From: Pseudogracilibacillus auburnensis
GTDB taxonomy: Bacteria; Bacillota; Bacilli; Bacillales; Amphibacillaceae
Direction of reading: 5' to 3'
NCBI RefSeq assembly: GCF_003201975.1
Contig: NZ_QJJQ01000010.1
Span: 124,001 to 188,000, forward strand
Length of the DNA: 64,000 bases
Shown here piece by piece: positions 1 to 9,047 of this stretch (positions within the stretch are counted from its first letter, which is position 1; each line of letters begins with the position of its first letter). The notes under the pieces are model-generated. The model ran no database searches. It was not told the DNA's origin and saw only the letters and a list, made by a program, of their open reading frames with translations. The position numbers and the translations under genes were made by a program.

Positions 1-712
1 AGCTTCTTGCTTGTGCTAACCGTTCTTCTTTTAAATCCCCAACAATAACAACAGATGCTCCAAGCAACTGGCATGCATGTGCAGCAGCAAGTCCAACTGG
101 TCCAGCACCAGCGACATACACAGTCGATCCGACACCAACACCAGCACTTACCGCACCATGATATCCAGTTGGGAAAATATCGGATAGCATTGTCAAATCA
201 AGAATTTTTTCCATTGCTTGATCTTTATCAGGGAATTTCAATAAATTAAAATCCGCATAAGGAACCATTACATATTCGGATTGTCCACCAACCCATCCAC
301 CCATATCTACATAACCGTATGCTCCTCCTGGCCGTTCTGGGTTTACATTTAAACAAATATGTGTGTCTTGTCGTCTACAAGTAATACAGCGACCACAAGC
401 AACATTGAATGGAACTGAAACGAGATCTCCTTTTTCTAAAAACTCCACATCACGACCGACTTCAATAACTTCTCCCGTAATTTCATGTCCTAACACTAAT
501 CCTTCGGGAGCGGTTGTTCTTCCGCGTACCATATGCTGGTCACTACCACAAATATTTGTTACGAGAACTTTTAAGATAACACCATGTTCACACTTTCGAC
601 CGACATTACTTTTTGGAACTCCAGGTCCCTCACGCAAAACTAAATCTGGAAAACTAATATCTCGAACTTCTACACTTCCTGGACCTGTATACACAACTCC
701 ACGATTTGTCAT
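1..712 (-). CDS. fdhA: Glutathione-independent formaldehyde dehydrogenase, 5' part (cut by window edge)
   Basis: Zinc-dependent medium-chain alcohol dehydrogenase that oxidises formaldehyde with NAD+ without a thiol cofactor. About 237 codons are visible from ATG at 712, preceded by AAGGAGG with good spacing; the C-terminal part lies beyond base 1. The protein opens MTNRGVVYTGPG and carries the catalytic zinc region NICGSDQHMVRG, the GHEITGEV segment, the structural-zinc cysteine cluster (CGRCITC), and the start of the Rossmann fold (VYVAGAGPVGLAAA). These match my memory of Pseudomonas putida FdhA closely, including the family-specific stretch DLVSVPFNVACGRC. Likely role is formaldehyde detoxification. 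The gene stands alone in the window; its upstream region holds only repeats. Confidence 0.85.
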   Translation of the reverse strand, partial: MTNRGVVYTGPGSVEVRDISFPDLVLREGPGVPKSNVGRKCEHGVILKVLVTNICGSDQHMVRGRTTAPEGLVLGHEITGEVIEVGRDVEFLEKGDLVSVPFNVACGRCITCRRQDTHICLNVNPERPGGAYGYVDMGGWVGGQSEYVMVPYADFNLLKFPDKDQAMEKILDLTMLSDIFPTGYHGAVSAGVGVGSTVYVAGAGPVGLAAAHACQLLGASVVIVGDLKEERLAQARS

Positions 713-749
713 GAATAGTTTCCTCCTTATAAATTAGCTATGCCAACGG

Positions 750-766
750 TTGACGGTTCATGTCAA
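750..766 (-). promoter_or_regulatory. Possible fdhA promoter/operator
   Basis: An imperfect palindrome, TTGAC-N7-GTCAA, lies about 40 bases upstream of fdhA. On the minus strand its first half reads TTGACA and could be a -35 element, but no convincing -10 follows at 17 bases. Function is inferred from position only. Confidence 0.3.
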
Positions 767-994
767 TATGAGTGTATCCCCTGTATTCACCCCCTAAAAA
801 GATTGTTTTCTCTATCCTCTGCTAGTAGATGTTAAACACCTAGTAATTTAGATGTCTTTTACATATATGTTAAATGGTTCCTTTTATATTATTCTCATCA
901 TAACGAAGTGGACAATAACGGTCAAGTGATGGCGCTTTCAACTATTATTTATACTCTCTATTTATGTTATTCGGAAAAGTCTTTCTATATTACT

Positions 995-1049
995 AACACA
1001 ACTTACGCAGAGTGAAATGGCAAAAAACCTTCGTAGAATGAAGTGGGAT
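995..1049 (-). repeat. 55-bp dispersed repeat, copy 1
   Basis: The reverse complement of this stretch matches 14032-14085 along its whole length with only a few substitutions (shared core CCCACTTCATTCTA, then a T-run, then CATTTC-CTCT and GTGTT). Both copies are intergenic and beside other repeats. Function unknown. Confidence 0.6.
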
Positions 1050-1195
1050 GAAGGCACAGTGGTCAAGTTGACTTTGGATGAACTGTTTCCTCTAAGCAGT
1101 CTGTTTACATCTAGACGCCATATGCTCTTTTCGTTACGTTAGTTGCTTTTACTACTTAGTTGAAATAATGCAGTAACTTCAATTAGTGGGATGTC

Positions 1196-1330
1196 CCATC
1201 GCTCCGGAAATACACTACGCTTTCCGCGGGCGGCTGGTGAGCCTCCTCACTCGCTTTGCTCGTTGCGGGGTCTCTCCTAGGCCTTTCCTCCCGCAGGAGT
1301 CTCCGTGCATTTCCTTCGCTGGGATGGTGT
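1196..1330. repeat. Bacillaceae-type GC-rich intergenic repeat, copy A
   Basis: Locally GC-rich block containing CTTTCCGCGGGCGG, GAGCCTCCTC, CGGGGTCT and CCCGCAGGAGTCT. Read on the minus strand it has the same order of landmarks as copy B at 1386-1522: GACTCCTGCGGGA, ACCCCGC, GAGGAGGCT, CCCGCGGAAAGCG. The ends carry short inverted sequences (GGAAAT / ATTTCC). From memory, this landmark order is common in Bacillus-group intergenic regions; its function is not known to me. Confidence 0.6.
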
Positions 1331-1385
1331 TAATAGAACAATACGATGAATTTGCTTCCACTATCCTTATGGTTGTTTGGAGCGA

Positions 1386-1522
1386 CGGATCATTGACTCC
1401 TACGGGAAAAGCAAATGTTCTTCGATGGGACGAGTAAGCGCAGTCCCACGTGTCTGAAGACCCCGCAGCGGCGGTTTCTCCGCGAGGAGGCTGAAGCCAT
1501 GCCCGTGGAAAGCAATGATCCG
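1386..1522. repeat. Bacillaceae-type GC-rich intergenic repeat, copy B, with 10-bp terminal inverted repeats
   Basis: The ends are perfect inverted repeats: CGGATCATTG at 1386-1395 and CAATGATCCG at 1513-1522. The interior has GACTCCTACGGGAAAAGCA, GACCCCGCAG, GAGGAGGCT and GCCCGTGGAAAGC, the same series as copy A in the opposite orientation. It also contains a module (1421-1453, TTCGATGGGACGAG then AGCGCAGTC) that recurs at 9202-9242 inside a different repeat element. Confidence 0.65.
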
Positions 1523-1582
1523 TAGCGGAAAACAAGCTAGCAGTTACTACGCAGTTTGGTTCTTATAGGTATGCTTTGTTCA

Positions 1583-4162
1583 TTACCGTAGGAGGCCGAG
1601 TCTTCTTCCTTCGTTTACTGCCTCCATTCGATTTGAAACGTCCAACTTGCTGTATATATTAATTAAATGGGTTTTTACAGTCGCAATGGAAATATGTAAT
1701 TTCTCTCCTATTTCTCTGTTCGATAATCCGGCTGCAACCGTCATTAAAACGTCCATTTCGCGGTTACTAAGAAGCGAATTTGGTTGTTTAGATTGGTCAA
1801 TTAGCCCACTAAGGCGTTCTATAAACGAGATAACCTTCGTGTTCAATTCCTTCTTCTTTACTTCTATCACTTGTTGAAGAATTGGTCGAAGCTTCTCTCC
1901 ATCTATGACAAACGGATAGGCAATTTCATTCGTATAACTGTAATGAATTGCTTCTACCATTAAGTGAATTCTTTCTCTGTTGTTACTCATATCATCTATT
2001 GAAAGTGCGATAATTTTTAGTATTAATGCTTCTACTAAGATGGAGCCAATCTGATTTTTACGTACTTGTATCAATAAACGATTTACTTCTTTCAAAGCTA
2101 AAGCATTGTTTTCCTGCCATAATAAGCAGCGAATATAAATCAAGCGATCTTCAAGTCGTTTAGGAGATTCACTAGCAATCTTTTCAAAAAATCGATTCAA
2201 TAACGGCGGCTCTACTTGATCGACAAGAAGTTGATATTTTAAGAGTGCCGAATAATAGAGTGGATGCTCATTATATAATCCTAATTCCCTAATCTGCTTT
2301 AGCCGATCCTTTATTTCGGTTCGATTTCCTTTTAAAACAGCAACTTCCAGTAAATTATATTGATAAGCTCTCTGGAAGGTAGGATAGGAATATGCTGGGG
2401 AATGATGAATTTGTTGAAAAACTTGATCCGCTTCTTCTAACCGCATCATTTTCATATAAACTCCGCCGATCCCAATCCTACTATTTACAGATAGCGGGGC
2501 TAAATATGAGTATCGTTCTATTAGTGAAAACAACTCCTGATAAATGCGTTCGCATTCTTTTAATTCTCCCATTGATTCTAACAGTTGCGCCTTACAACTT
2601 AAGGAAAAATATTGAATGTACGGGTTTTCTAATCTGGGTATTAATTGAATTGATTTATTACAATACATGATGGCCTCAGCATATTGGTCCCGAAGCCCAA
2701 GTAACATGGAAAGTGTGACATAGACAAGCGCCTTTGTCACATCTGTAAACTCCAACTTTTCCAATTTATCAATCAATAGAGAATCAAATTCTACTTCGAT
2801 TAAGGTATCATCAACGAAAAAGCCGATAAATCTAAATAAATGATAAAATTCCTCCTCCATAATATCCTCTAAATCAACTAGGATTGCTGAACATGTCTCA
2901 AACTCTAAATTGCAAAGATGATAAACAATTCGCTGGAACAACAGCTCATAATCCTCTTTGAGAACATCCAGTGGAATTTGTTGTAGGTATACCCAGCTAG
3001 TGATGGAATATTGAATTCGTTTAATCCCTGATAACGCTTCTTTATATGATCCAGCCTGCAAAAAATGTTTAAGACTTAGCTCCCAATCGTTACGTTGTTG
3101 AAATATTTTCCCCGCTCTTCTCTGAAGATCATTCATTTTCTCTACAGGATATTGTATAGCCCGTTTATGTTGTAAAAATTCTTTAAATAAATGATGATAG
3201 CGATACACCCCTTTTTTCTCGTCTATTGTCACAATGAATAAATTTTGCCTCACCAACTTCTGGATCATTTGTTCACTGGTGTTCATTGCTAAGAGTTCAT
3301 TACAAAGCCTCACAGTAAAGTACTCGAAAATAGACGTTTTTAATAGGAAGTGTAGTTCATTCTTTTGCAAGTTCTCAATGATTTCATTCGATAAATAATT
3401 CATTATATACTTGTTTGAACCCTTTACTTGTTCAAGTGATTGGGATGGGGCTTGAGCAGTTCTTAAAGCCATTAATTGCAGTCCACCACACCATCCTTCT
3501 GTCCATTGAATCAGCTGTTCCAATTCCTTAGCATCAACTATTCTATCCGAAAATCTTTCGAAAAACTCTTTCGCCTCGTCACTCGTAAATTTTAGCTCTT
3601 CGCCTTGTATTTCCATGTACTGATTGCCCATCATTAACTGACCTAAATAGAGCGCTGGTGCTTCTCGAGTAAGCAAAATGATCCGGATATGTTCTGGGCT
3701 ATATTTAATAAAAAACTCAATAGAATCCAACAACTGACTATCTTTTACTACGTGAAAATCATCCACGATCACCGTTAATTTTTCTACTTGCTGTAGTTGA
3801 TTAATAAGGAAAATAAGATAACTTTTGATTTCTTGTTTTTGTGGAAATGTTTCAAAATACGTCAAAAAGTCAGTTTCTTTTTCTCCAAGGTCCTCCCTAA
3901 TTGCCTCAGAAAAATAATACCAAAATGAAAATAAGTCATTGTTTTCTTCATCTAATGATAGCCACCGGTATTGATTGCTTGGAAATTCTTGCATGAAAGA
4001 AGTAATTAACGTCGTTTTACCACTTCCAGCAGTTCCCTGAATAAGTGTAAGCTTTCTCTTTTCGGATTGTAGTAACTTCTGAAATAATCTCTCTCGACAG
4101 ATATACTGTTTTCGTGGAACTGGAGCAATCAATTTGGTTGAGATCACATGCAATTCGTCCAT
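1583..4162 (-). CDS. LuxR-family transcriptional regulator with MalT-like STAND ATPase
   Basis: A large (859 aa) one-component regulator of the MalT/LAL type. The N-terminus opens with a MalT-like motif (STKLIAPVPRKQYICRERL), followed by Walker A GTAGSGKT (about residues 43-50) and Walker B-like TVIVDDFHVV (about 130-140). A long helical, TPR-like middle follows, then a C-terminal LuxR helix-turn-helix (about 795-859, LSNREMDVLMTVAAGLSNREIG). Proteins of this architecture bind ATP and an effector to activate transcription from DNA-bound oligomers. It lies about 50 bases downstream of, and in the same direction as, an ABC-2 exporter, which is the obvious candidate target. The Shine-Dalgarno is weak. 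Effector unknown. Confidence 0.85.
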   Translation of the reverse strand: MDELHVISTKLIAPVPRKQYICRERLFQKLLQSEKRKLTLIQGTAGSGKTTLITSFMQEFPSNQYRWLSLDEENNDLFSFWYYFSEAIREDLGEKETDFLTYFETFPQKQEIKSYLIFLINQLQQVEKLTVIVDDFHVVKDSQLLDSIEFFIKYSPEHIRIILLTREAPALYLGQLMMGNQYMEIQGEELKFTSDEAKEFFERFSDRIVDAKELEQLIQWTEGWCGGLQLMALRTAQAPSQSLEQVKGSNKYIMNYLSNEIIENLQKNELHFLLKTSIFEYFTVRLCNELLAMNTSEQMIQKLVRQNLFIVTIDEKKGVYRYHHLFKEFLQHKRAIQYPVEKMNDLQRRAGKIFQQRNDWELSLKHFLQAGSYKEALSGIKRIQYSITSWVYLQQIPLDVLKEDYELLFQRIVYHLCNLEFETCSAILVDLEDIMEEEFYHLFRFIGFFVDDTLIEVEFDSLLIDKLEKLEFTDVTKALVYVTLSMLLGLRDQYAEAIMYCNKSIQLIPRLENPYIQYFSLSCKAQLLESMGELKECERIYQELFSLIERYSYLAPLSVNSRIGIGGVYMKMMRLEEADQVFQQIHHSPAYSYPTFQRAYQYNLLEVAVLKGNRTEIKDRLKQIRELGLYNEHPLYYSALLKYQLLVDQVEPPLLNRFFEKIASESPKRLEDRLIYIRCLLWQENNALALKEVNRLLIQVRKNQIGSILVEALILKIIALSIDDMSNNRERIHLMVEAIHYSYTNEIAYPFVIDGEKLRPILQQVIEVKKKELNTKVISFIERLSGLIDQSKQPNSLLSNREMDVLMTVAAGLSNREIGEKLHISIATVKTHLINIYSKLDVSNRMEAVNEGRRLGLLR

Positions 4163-4214
4163 TTTTCTACCCCATTTTGAATAATCGCTTTTCTCCAGTA
4201 TATCAAAGCAATTA

Positions 4215-5189
4215 TTATCCTTCCTTTATTTTTCTTTGACAACGAACGGTTGCGGCGATAAAAAGCCCAAATACAAATAATCCTATATACATTATTCTGA
4301 GAATGAAAGTTCTTGTCAGTGTTTGTTCTTCTATTGCTTCAGCCATCATCAAATATTGCTTTTGTGGGAATATAGCAGTAAATGTTTCTATAATGTCTTG
4401 ATGTGTCATTGGATACAAGCAACCCGATAACAAAGAAGTAATCAATATGACGGATGAAGAAAATATAATTGCATTATCCGCAAGTTCAAACGAAACAGTC
4501 GTAAATAATGCAAAAGTAGTTGCTACTAAAACAATCAGTGCGAGAAGCCAACTGTATTGAATAAGGCTAAATCCAATCTTCATTTGAAAGACATTCTTTA
4601 ATATAATTAATACTAAAAGCGTTGGTACGTAGTTCATCACAAAACCAAAACATATTTGTGTCCATAAATATGTTTCGATTCGAATTGGAGTAGCGGTTAT
4701 TCGTTGTAGTATGCCAATTCGTTTATCTTCTGAAAAATAATTCATATAAAATTGACCTTGCATAAGCAAAAACAATGTGAGATATCCTAAAATAGTTATT
4801 CCTACACTACGACCCTTGTGTAGTTTTGGGTCATACTCAGGGTTTGTGAGTACAGTTTGTACTATGTTTTTAAAGCTTTCGCCTTTCATTGTCTCAATTG
4901 AATAGTCTCCATCAGCTTGGTCGTGGATAATTGCTGAATATCTATTACGTACTAACTGAGACGTCGGAGGTGCTTCGTCTAGACGATCTACATGGAAAAA
5001 ATCAGGATTCAAATCTAGAGTTTCCATTCCACCAACAATGGCAATATTTGTTTTCATTTCAAAGGTTGATGTAAAGTAAACTACTAGCGTAACGACCAGG
5101 GCTGGAATACATAGTGATATAAGTAATATCCCTTTTCTGCTTACCATTCGTCTCATCATATTTTTAAAAAGAATTTGAAACTGCCTCAT
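4215..5189 (-). CDS. ABC-2 type permease, second subunit
   Basis: 324-aa membrane protein with an N-terminal transmembrane segment, an extracytoplasmic stretch of about 100 residues, and five or so further hydrophobic segments from about residue 130. This is the usual plan of ABC-2 exporter permeases (YhaP/LnrN-like). Its ATG overlaps the stop of the preceding permease by 4 bases, so the two are translationally coupled. With the partner permease and the ATPase upstream it forms a three-gene exporter resembling, in gene order, the LnrLMN antibiotic-resistance transporter of B. subtilis. The substrate cannot be read from sequence. Confidence 0.8.
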   Translation of the reverse strand: MRQFQILFKNMMRRMVSRKGILLISLCIPALVVTLVVYFTSTFEMKTNIAIVGGMETLDLNPDFFHVDRLDEAPPTSQLVRNRYSAIIHDQADGDYSIETMKGESFKNIVQTVLTNPEYDPKLHKGRSVGITILGYLTLFLLMQGQFYMNYFSEDKRIGILQRITATPIRIETYLWTQICFGFVMNYVPTLLVLIILKNVFQMKIGFSLIQYSWLLALIVLVATTFALFTTVSFELADNAIIFSSSVILITSLLSGCLYPMTHQDIIETFTAIFPQKQYLMMAEAIEEQTLTRTFILRIMYIGLFVFGLFIAATVRCQRKIKEG

Positions 5190-5938
5190 ATATAGTCCTC
5201 CTCATTAAACAGTCGATGACAACCAATGAGTAATAATAACGTCCCCACTATACATATCCCTAAAGTCGGTAACACAAAAGCAAGGTCATGATCATAAATC
5301 ACACGAAACGTTGCTTCGGCTACCCACTTTACCGGAGAAATCATTGATATCCATTCAGCAACGCGACCAAGTCCATCCCAAGGAAAGAATAACCCGCTGA
5401 CAATCGCAAGTGAATAGTTGACGATACTTAGTAGCTGATTACTTACCTCTTCACTTTTAAAAATACAGCACATTAGCACACCAAGTGTTGCCGCAAAAAG
5501 ATTAAGTCCTGTAAGGATGAGCATAAAGTAAAACCAAGTAAAACCTTTAGAAGGTAATCCAAACATGAGATAAATACAGAGTACCAATAAATAGGAGCAT
5601 GCCGTAGTAAAAATAAAAGTAGCTATCATTTTAGAGAGATAAACAATGGAACGAGAAATTGGTGCATATAAAATCCGTAAATTACTCCTTCTTATCCTAT
5701 TTTCCATAAAACTATTGGCAGCCGTGATGGATACATTTAATGACATAAAAATAAGCATAGTAAGTCCATAATATTGATAAGATGTCACCTCATTTCCATA
5801 CATTCCTTCCGTTAAGTATCCAAGCACTATCATGAGCACGAGCGGGAATATCGTATTGCTCATTAATAAAACTGGATTGGTAACCAAATTGATCACATCA
5901 CGTCGTATAACGACTTGAAAACCTCGGATCGATCTCAT
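5186..5938 (-). CDS. ABC-2 type permease, first subunit
   Basis: 250 aa, six predicted membrane segments, typical ABC-2 (YadH/LnrM-like) permease. A conserved-looking segment SGLFFPWDGLG lies late in the protein and NRIRRSNLRILYAPISRS sits on the cytoplasmic loop expected to contact the ATPase. A GGAGAG ribosome site overlaps the ATPase stop two bases upstream. Probably forms a heterodimeric channel with the next permease. Confidence 0.8.
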   Translation of the reverse strand: MRSIRGFQVVIRRDVINLVTNPVLLMSNTIFPLVLMIVLGYLTEGMYGNEVTSYQYYGLTMLIFMSLNVSITAANSFMENRIRRSNLRILYAPISRSIVYLSKMIATFIFTTACSYLLVLCIYLMFGLPSKGFTWFYFMLILTGLNLFAATLGVLMCCIFKSEEVSNQLLSIVNYSLAIVSGLFFPWDGLGRVAEWISMISPVKWVAEATFRVIYDHDLAFVLPTLGICIVGTLLLLIGCHRLFNEEDYI

Positions 5939-5940
5939 TT

Positions 5941-6885
5941 TTACTCTCCTTCATCTCGTAATCTTCTACCTGTAAGCTTAAGAAAAACCATTTCGAGGCT
6001 TTGTGAAAGACTCGTAATATTTTGTATGCGCACTCCTTTATCGATTAAAAAAGAAATAATCTTATCCAGATTTTCTATGCCTTTGACTGTTGCGATTCGA
6101 ATACAAGTTCCCTCCATATCCACTTGCTTAACACCTTCAATTTCATACCACTCGTCACCAAGCAAACCTAGCTCCTGATCAACCACAATTTCGTACAGCT
6201 TTTCTTCTTCCAATTCCTCCTTTAATGCTTCTTTCGTCCCGTTAGCAATAACTTTTCCATGATCCATGATGACAACCCTTGTTGCAACCTCTTCCACTTC
6301 TTCCATATAATGCGTTGTGTAAATGACACTTGTTCCTTGCTCCTTCAACTGTTTGATTGATTGTAAAATATGCTTACGAGATTGGGGATCAATGCCAACA
6401 GTCGGTTCATCCATAATAAGGATCTCTGGCTCGTGTGCAATAGCACAGGCGATATTTAATCTCCGTTTCATCCCGCCTGAAAAGGTTTTAGGCTTCCTAG
6501 TCTTTTTATCTAATAACCCGACAAAATCCAACGCTCGGTGAACGGACTGGATCAATTCCGGTCCTTTCAGACCATATAAAGAAGCAAAAAACATCACATT
6601 TGCTTCTGCTGTTATTTCTTCGTAAATCGCAATATCTTGTGGAACAATTCCCAGTTGCCTTTTATAAAGATTCTTATGATTCCCTACCCTTTTTCCATGG
6701 AAGTAAATTTCTCCATCATCACCATGCATCATCATAGATAACATGTTAATTGTCGTACTTTTACCAGCCCCATTTGGTCCAAGTAACCCTAAAATTTCAC
6801 CCGAATATAGTTCAAACGAAATCCCTTGCACAGCTTTCTGATCTTTAAATTCTTTTGTTAGATTTTTAACCTCTAAAATCGTCAT
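5941..6885 (-). CDS. ABC transporter ATP-binding protein (exporter)
   Basis: 314 aa from ATG 6885. An upstream in-frame start at 6957 is possible, but GGGAGG sits just before 6885 and the family N-terminus (MTILEVKNLTKEF) begins there. Walker A GPNGAGKST, Q-loop region, signature FSGGMKRRLNIA, Walker B ILIMDEPT and the H-loop TTHYMEEVE are all intact. A C-terminal extension of about 90 residues resembles the accessory domain of drug and antibiotic exporters. First gene of the exporter operon, downstream of a 20-bp palindrome. Confidence 0.88.
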   Translation of the reverse strand: MTILEVKNLTKEFKDQKAVQGISFELYSGEILGLLGPNGAGKSTTINMLSMMMHGDDGEIYFHGKRVGNHKNLYKRQLGIVPQDIAIYEEITAEANVMFFASLYGLKGPELIQSVHRALDFVGLLDKKTRKPKTFSGGMKRRLNIACAIAHEPEILIMDEPTVGIDPQSRKHILQSIKQLKEQGTSVIYTTHYMEEVEEVATRVVIMDHGKVIANGTKEALKEELEEEKLYEIVVDQELGLLGDEWYEIEGVKQVDMEGTCIRIATVKGIENLDKIISFLIDKGVRIQNITSLSQSLEMVFLKLTGRRLRDEGE

Positions 6886-6933
6886 ATGAATCCTCCCTTT
6901 CCCTTTTATTCTACGGGCAAAATTCGAAAAAAA

Positions 6934-6953
6934 AATCAACCACTTGGTTGATT
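6934..6953. promoter_or_regulatory. 20-bp palindrome upstream of the ABC exporter (putative operator)
   Basis: Perfect 9-bp arms, AATCAACCA and TGGTTGATT, separated by CT; a third half-site GGTTGATT follows at 6959-6966. It lies 50-70 bases upstream of the ATPase start, in the 108-base gap after dhaM. Size and symmetry fit a dimeric regulator; the MalT-like protein encoded at the end of the operon is one candidate, a TetR-type factor elsewhere another. Confidence 0.5.
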
Positions 6954-6993
6954 TCACAGGTTGATTCTTTTCATTACGTACTATTCAATTTCT

Positions 6994-7365
6994 TTAAAAG
7001 TTTTTATTCAACGTATCGATTATTTCGGCTATGCTCTTTCCCATACTTGATTCTACAGCGCCGACATAAGAGCCCTCAAGTAAAGGGGCTTCTGCTAGTT
7101 TAATATTTTCTTTTTCACTCATTTCGATTGCTAATTCAGCATTCATTTTAGCACTTCCAAGGTCATAGAATAAGAGAATACCTTTATTTTGGTCCGCACA
7201 TTCAATTGCTGCACTAATTCTGTCCATGCTTGTACCAATCTTTCCATCATCTGTTCCACCAGCCACTTCAACAGGAACATCTTGAATGACTTGGCGAATA
7301 ATATCTTTAATTCCGCAAGCGACCTTCTCACTATGGGAAATAAGTACAATACCTACATAGCCCAT
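6994..7365 (-). CDS. dhaM: Dihydroxyacetone kinase phosphotransfer subunit DhaM (EIIA-mannose fold)
   Basis: 123-aa single-domain protein that passes phosphate from HPr of the PEP phosphotransferase system to ADP bound on DhaL. The phosphorylatable His11 lies in GIVLISHSEKVA; GGTDDGKIGTS and FYDLGSAKMN are family motifs. Unlike E. coli DhaM it has no fused HPr or EI domains, the usual situation in Firmicutes. Begins one base after dhaL ends, completing dhaK-dhaL-dhaM. Confidence 0.9.
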   Translation of the reverse strand: MGYVGIVLISHSEKVACGIKDIIRQVIQDVPVEVAGGTDDGKIGTSMDRISAAIECADQNKGILLFYDLGSAKMNAELAIEMSEKENIKLAEAPLLEGSYVGAVESSMGKSIAEIIDTLNKNF

Positions 7366-7366
7366 T

Positions 7367-7987
7367 TTATTTTTCCTCCTCTAATACTTCTGCCAAAGCT
7401 TCAAACAGATAAAAAGAGGAAGCAGATCCAGGATCAATATGACCGATGGAGTTTTCTTTAAAATAAGCTGCGCGCCCCTTTGTTGCCATTGTTTCTTTTG
7501 TTTTTTCCATTGCTGCCTTTGCCGTATTCAAGATTAAATCAGCTTGAAAGTTATTTTCCTGTTTCAATTTATTGACGACAGGCTCCCAAACATCTACGAG
7601 CGTTTTTTCCCCATGTATTGCCCGTCCGCGTTGTTTTATCCCGTTTAACGCTTCTTCTAGTCCATGTATAAAAGTAGCATCATCAATTACTTCTTTCTCT
7701 TTAAAAGCGAGCGACATCTTTAAAAATGCTGTCCCATATAAAGGACCAGAAGCACCGCCAACTTTAGACATAACTGTCATGGCGGTCGCTTTCATCACAT
7801 CAGAAACCGTATCATATTCTTTTTCATTTACTATAGTTACTACTTCTTGAAATCCTCTTGCCATATTAATACCATGATCACCATCACCAATCGGTTGATC
7901 GAGTTTCGTTAAATATTGTTTATTTTCTTGGATTTTTTCATTTATTTTTTCGAGCCATTTGATTGCTTTTTCTACTGTGAAACTCAT
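7367..7987 (-). CDS. dhaL: Dihydroxyacetone kinase subunit DhaL
   Basis: 206-aa all-helical ADP-binding subunit. The Mg2+-binding aspartates are in PIGDGDHGINMARGF (about residues 27-41); SKVGGASGPLYGTAF and the late DPGSASS motif contact the nucleotide. DhaL keeps ADP as a cofactor that is rephosphorylated by DhaM and transfers phosphate to dihydroxyacetone held on DhaK. AGGAGG precedes the ATG. Operon with dhaK (14-base gap) and dhaM. Confidence 0.93.
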   Translation of the reverse strand: MSFTVEKAIKWLEKINEKIQENKQYLTKLDQPIGDGDHGINMARGFQEVVTIVNEKEYDTVSDVMKATAMTVMSKVGGASGPLYGTAFLKMSLAFKEKEVIDDATFIHGLEEALNGIKQRGRAIHGEKTLVDVWEPVVNKLKQENNFQADLILNTAKAAMEKTKETMATKGRAAYFKENSIGHIDPGSASSFYLFEALAEVLEEEK

Positions 7988-8001
7988 GCAGATTCCTCCT
8001 A

Positions 8002-9000
8002 TTATCTGACAAAAAAGTTTGGCGCATCTGACGCATGATCGAGTAGCTCTTTTAATTCTTTATCTAATTTCAATAAAGTAACAGAGCACCCTCCCATCTC
8101 AAGAGCAGTCATATATTCTCCGACAAATGTTCGGTATACATGAAATCCTTTTTCTTTTAGGGTTTTTTGGACTTTTTCATTTATAATAAATAGCTCCATA
8201 TTAGGTGTGGATCCTAACCCGTTTATCATAACGGCTAATTCATCAGCTTTATTTAATTTCATATCGTCTAAAATCTTTCCTGTTAGTTCGTCGGCAATTT
8301 CAGCGGCTGTTGCTATTTTCTGACGTTCAATTCCTGGCTCCCCGTGAATACCAATCCCAATCTCCATTTCATTTTCAGCTAATGTAAAGCTAGCCTCTCC
8401 TGCTGCTGGAATGGCACAAGGGCTAATTGCCATTCCCATGGAACGAACATTTGCCACCGTCTTTTCAGCAATCTCTTTTACTTCCTCTAACGTACCGCCA
8501 AGTTCCGCTTTTGCCCCAGCAATTTTATGGACAAAAACTGTTCCTGCAATACCTCGTCTTCCAGTTGTAAAAGAACTATCTTCAACTGCCACATCATCAT
8601 TTACAATCACTTGGGCGACTTTCATTCCTTCTGCCTCAGCAAGTTCCGCCGCCATCTCGAAGTTGAGCACATCACCTGTATAATTTTTGATCACTAAAAA
8701 TACACCTTTTCCACTGTCAACCGCCTTAATACCTTCATATACTTGATCAACAGATGGTGAGGTAAACACTTCACCAAGGACAGCGGCATCAAGCATCCCT
8801 TTTCCAATATATCCCGCATGGGCTGGCTCATGTCCACTTCCACCACCACTTACAATCCCTACTTTATTCTCTACCGGAGCATCTTTTCTCGTAATGACGG
8901 TCGTTCCTTCTACTTGTTTCAACTGATTAGGTGAGGCAGAAATCATCCCAGCAATCATTTCTTGAACAACTTCATTTGGATCATTGATAATCTTCTTCAC
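8002..9000 (-). CDS. dhaK: Dihydroxyacetone kinase subunit DhaK
   Basis: 332 aa; binds dihydroxyacetone covalently through a hemiaminal on a histidine, here His219 in GIGIHGEPGI (E. coli His218). The N-terminal SGGGSGHEPAHAGYIG motif is intact. The start is GTG with AGGAG upstream. Together with DhaL and DhaM it makes dihydroxyacetone phosphate at the expense of PEP. No glycerol dehydrogenase is nearby, so the source of dihydroxyacetone is not encoded here. Confidence 0.93.
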   Translation of the reverse strand: MKKIINDPNEVVQEMIAGMISASPNQLKQVEGTTVITRKDAPVENKVGIVSGGGSGHEPAHAGYIGKGMLDAAVLGEVFTSPSVDQVYEGIKAVDSGKGVFLVIKNYTGDVLNFEMAAELAEAEGMKVAQVIVNDDVAVEDSSFTTGRRGIAGTVFVHKIAGAKAELGGTLEEVKEIAEKTVANVRSMGMAISPCAIPAAGEASFTLAENEMEIGIGIHGEPGIERQKIATAAEIADELTGKILDDMKLNKADELAVMINGLGSTPNMELFIINEKVQKTLKEKGFHVYRTFVGEYMTALEMGGCSVTLLKLDKELKELLDHASDAPNFFVR

Positions 9001-9047
9001 ACTACATCACTCCTGTTTTATATTTAGTAGAATATGCTATTAAAGGA

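Larger units (their letters stand above)
713..1582. other. 870-bp intergenic region without a gene
   Basis: Open frames here (for example around 1186-1437 and 1215-1535) lie within dispersed repeat sequence, lack ribosome sites and resemble no protein I know. The region holds the fdhA upstream sequence, a short dispersed repeat at 995-1049, and two back-to-back GC-richer repeats at 1196-1330 and 1386-1522. Confidence 0.6.

Noticed and set aside
1186-1535. Frames of 83 and 106 codons
   Set aside because: They lie in the GC-rich dispersed repeats, on opposite strands, without ribosome sites or recognisable protein features.
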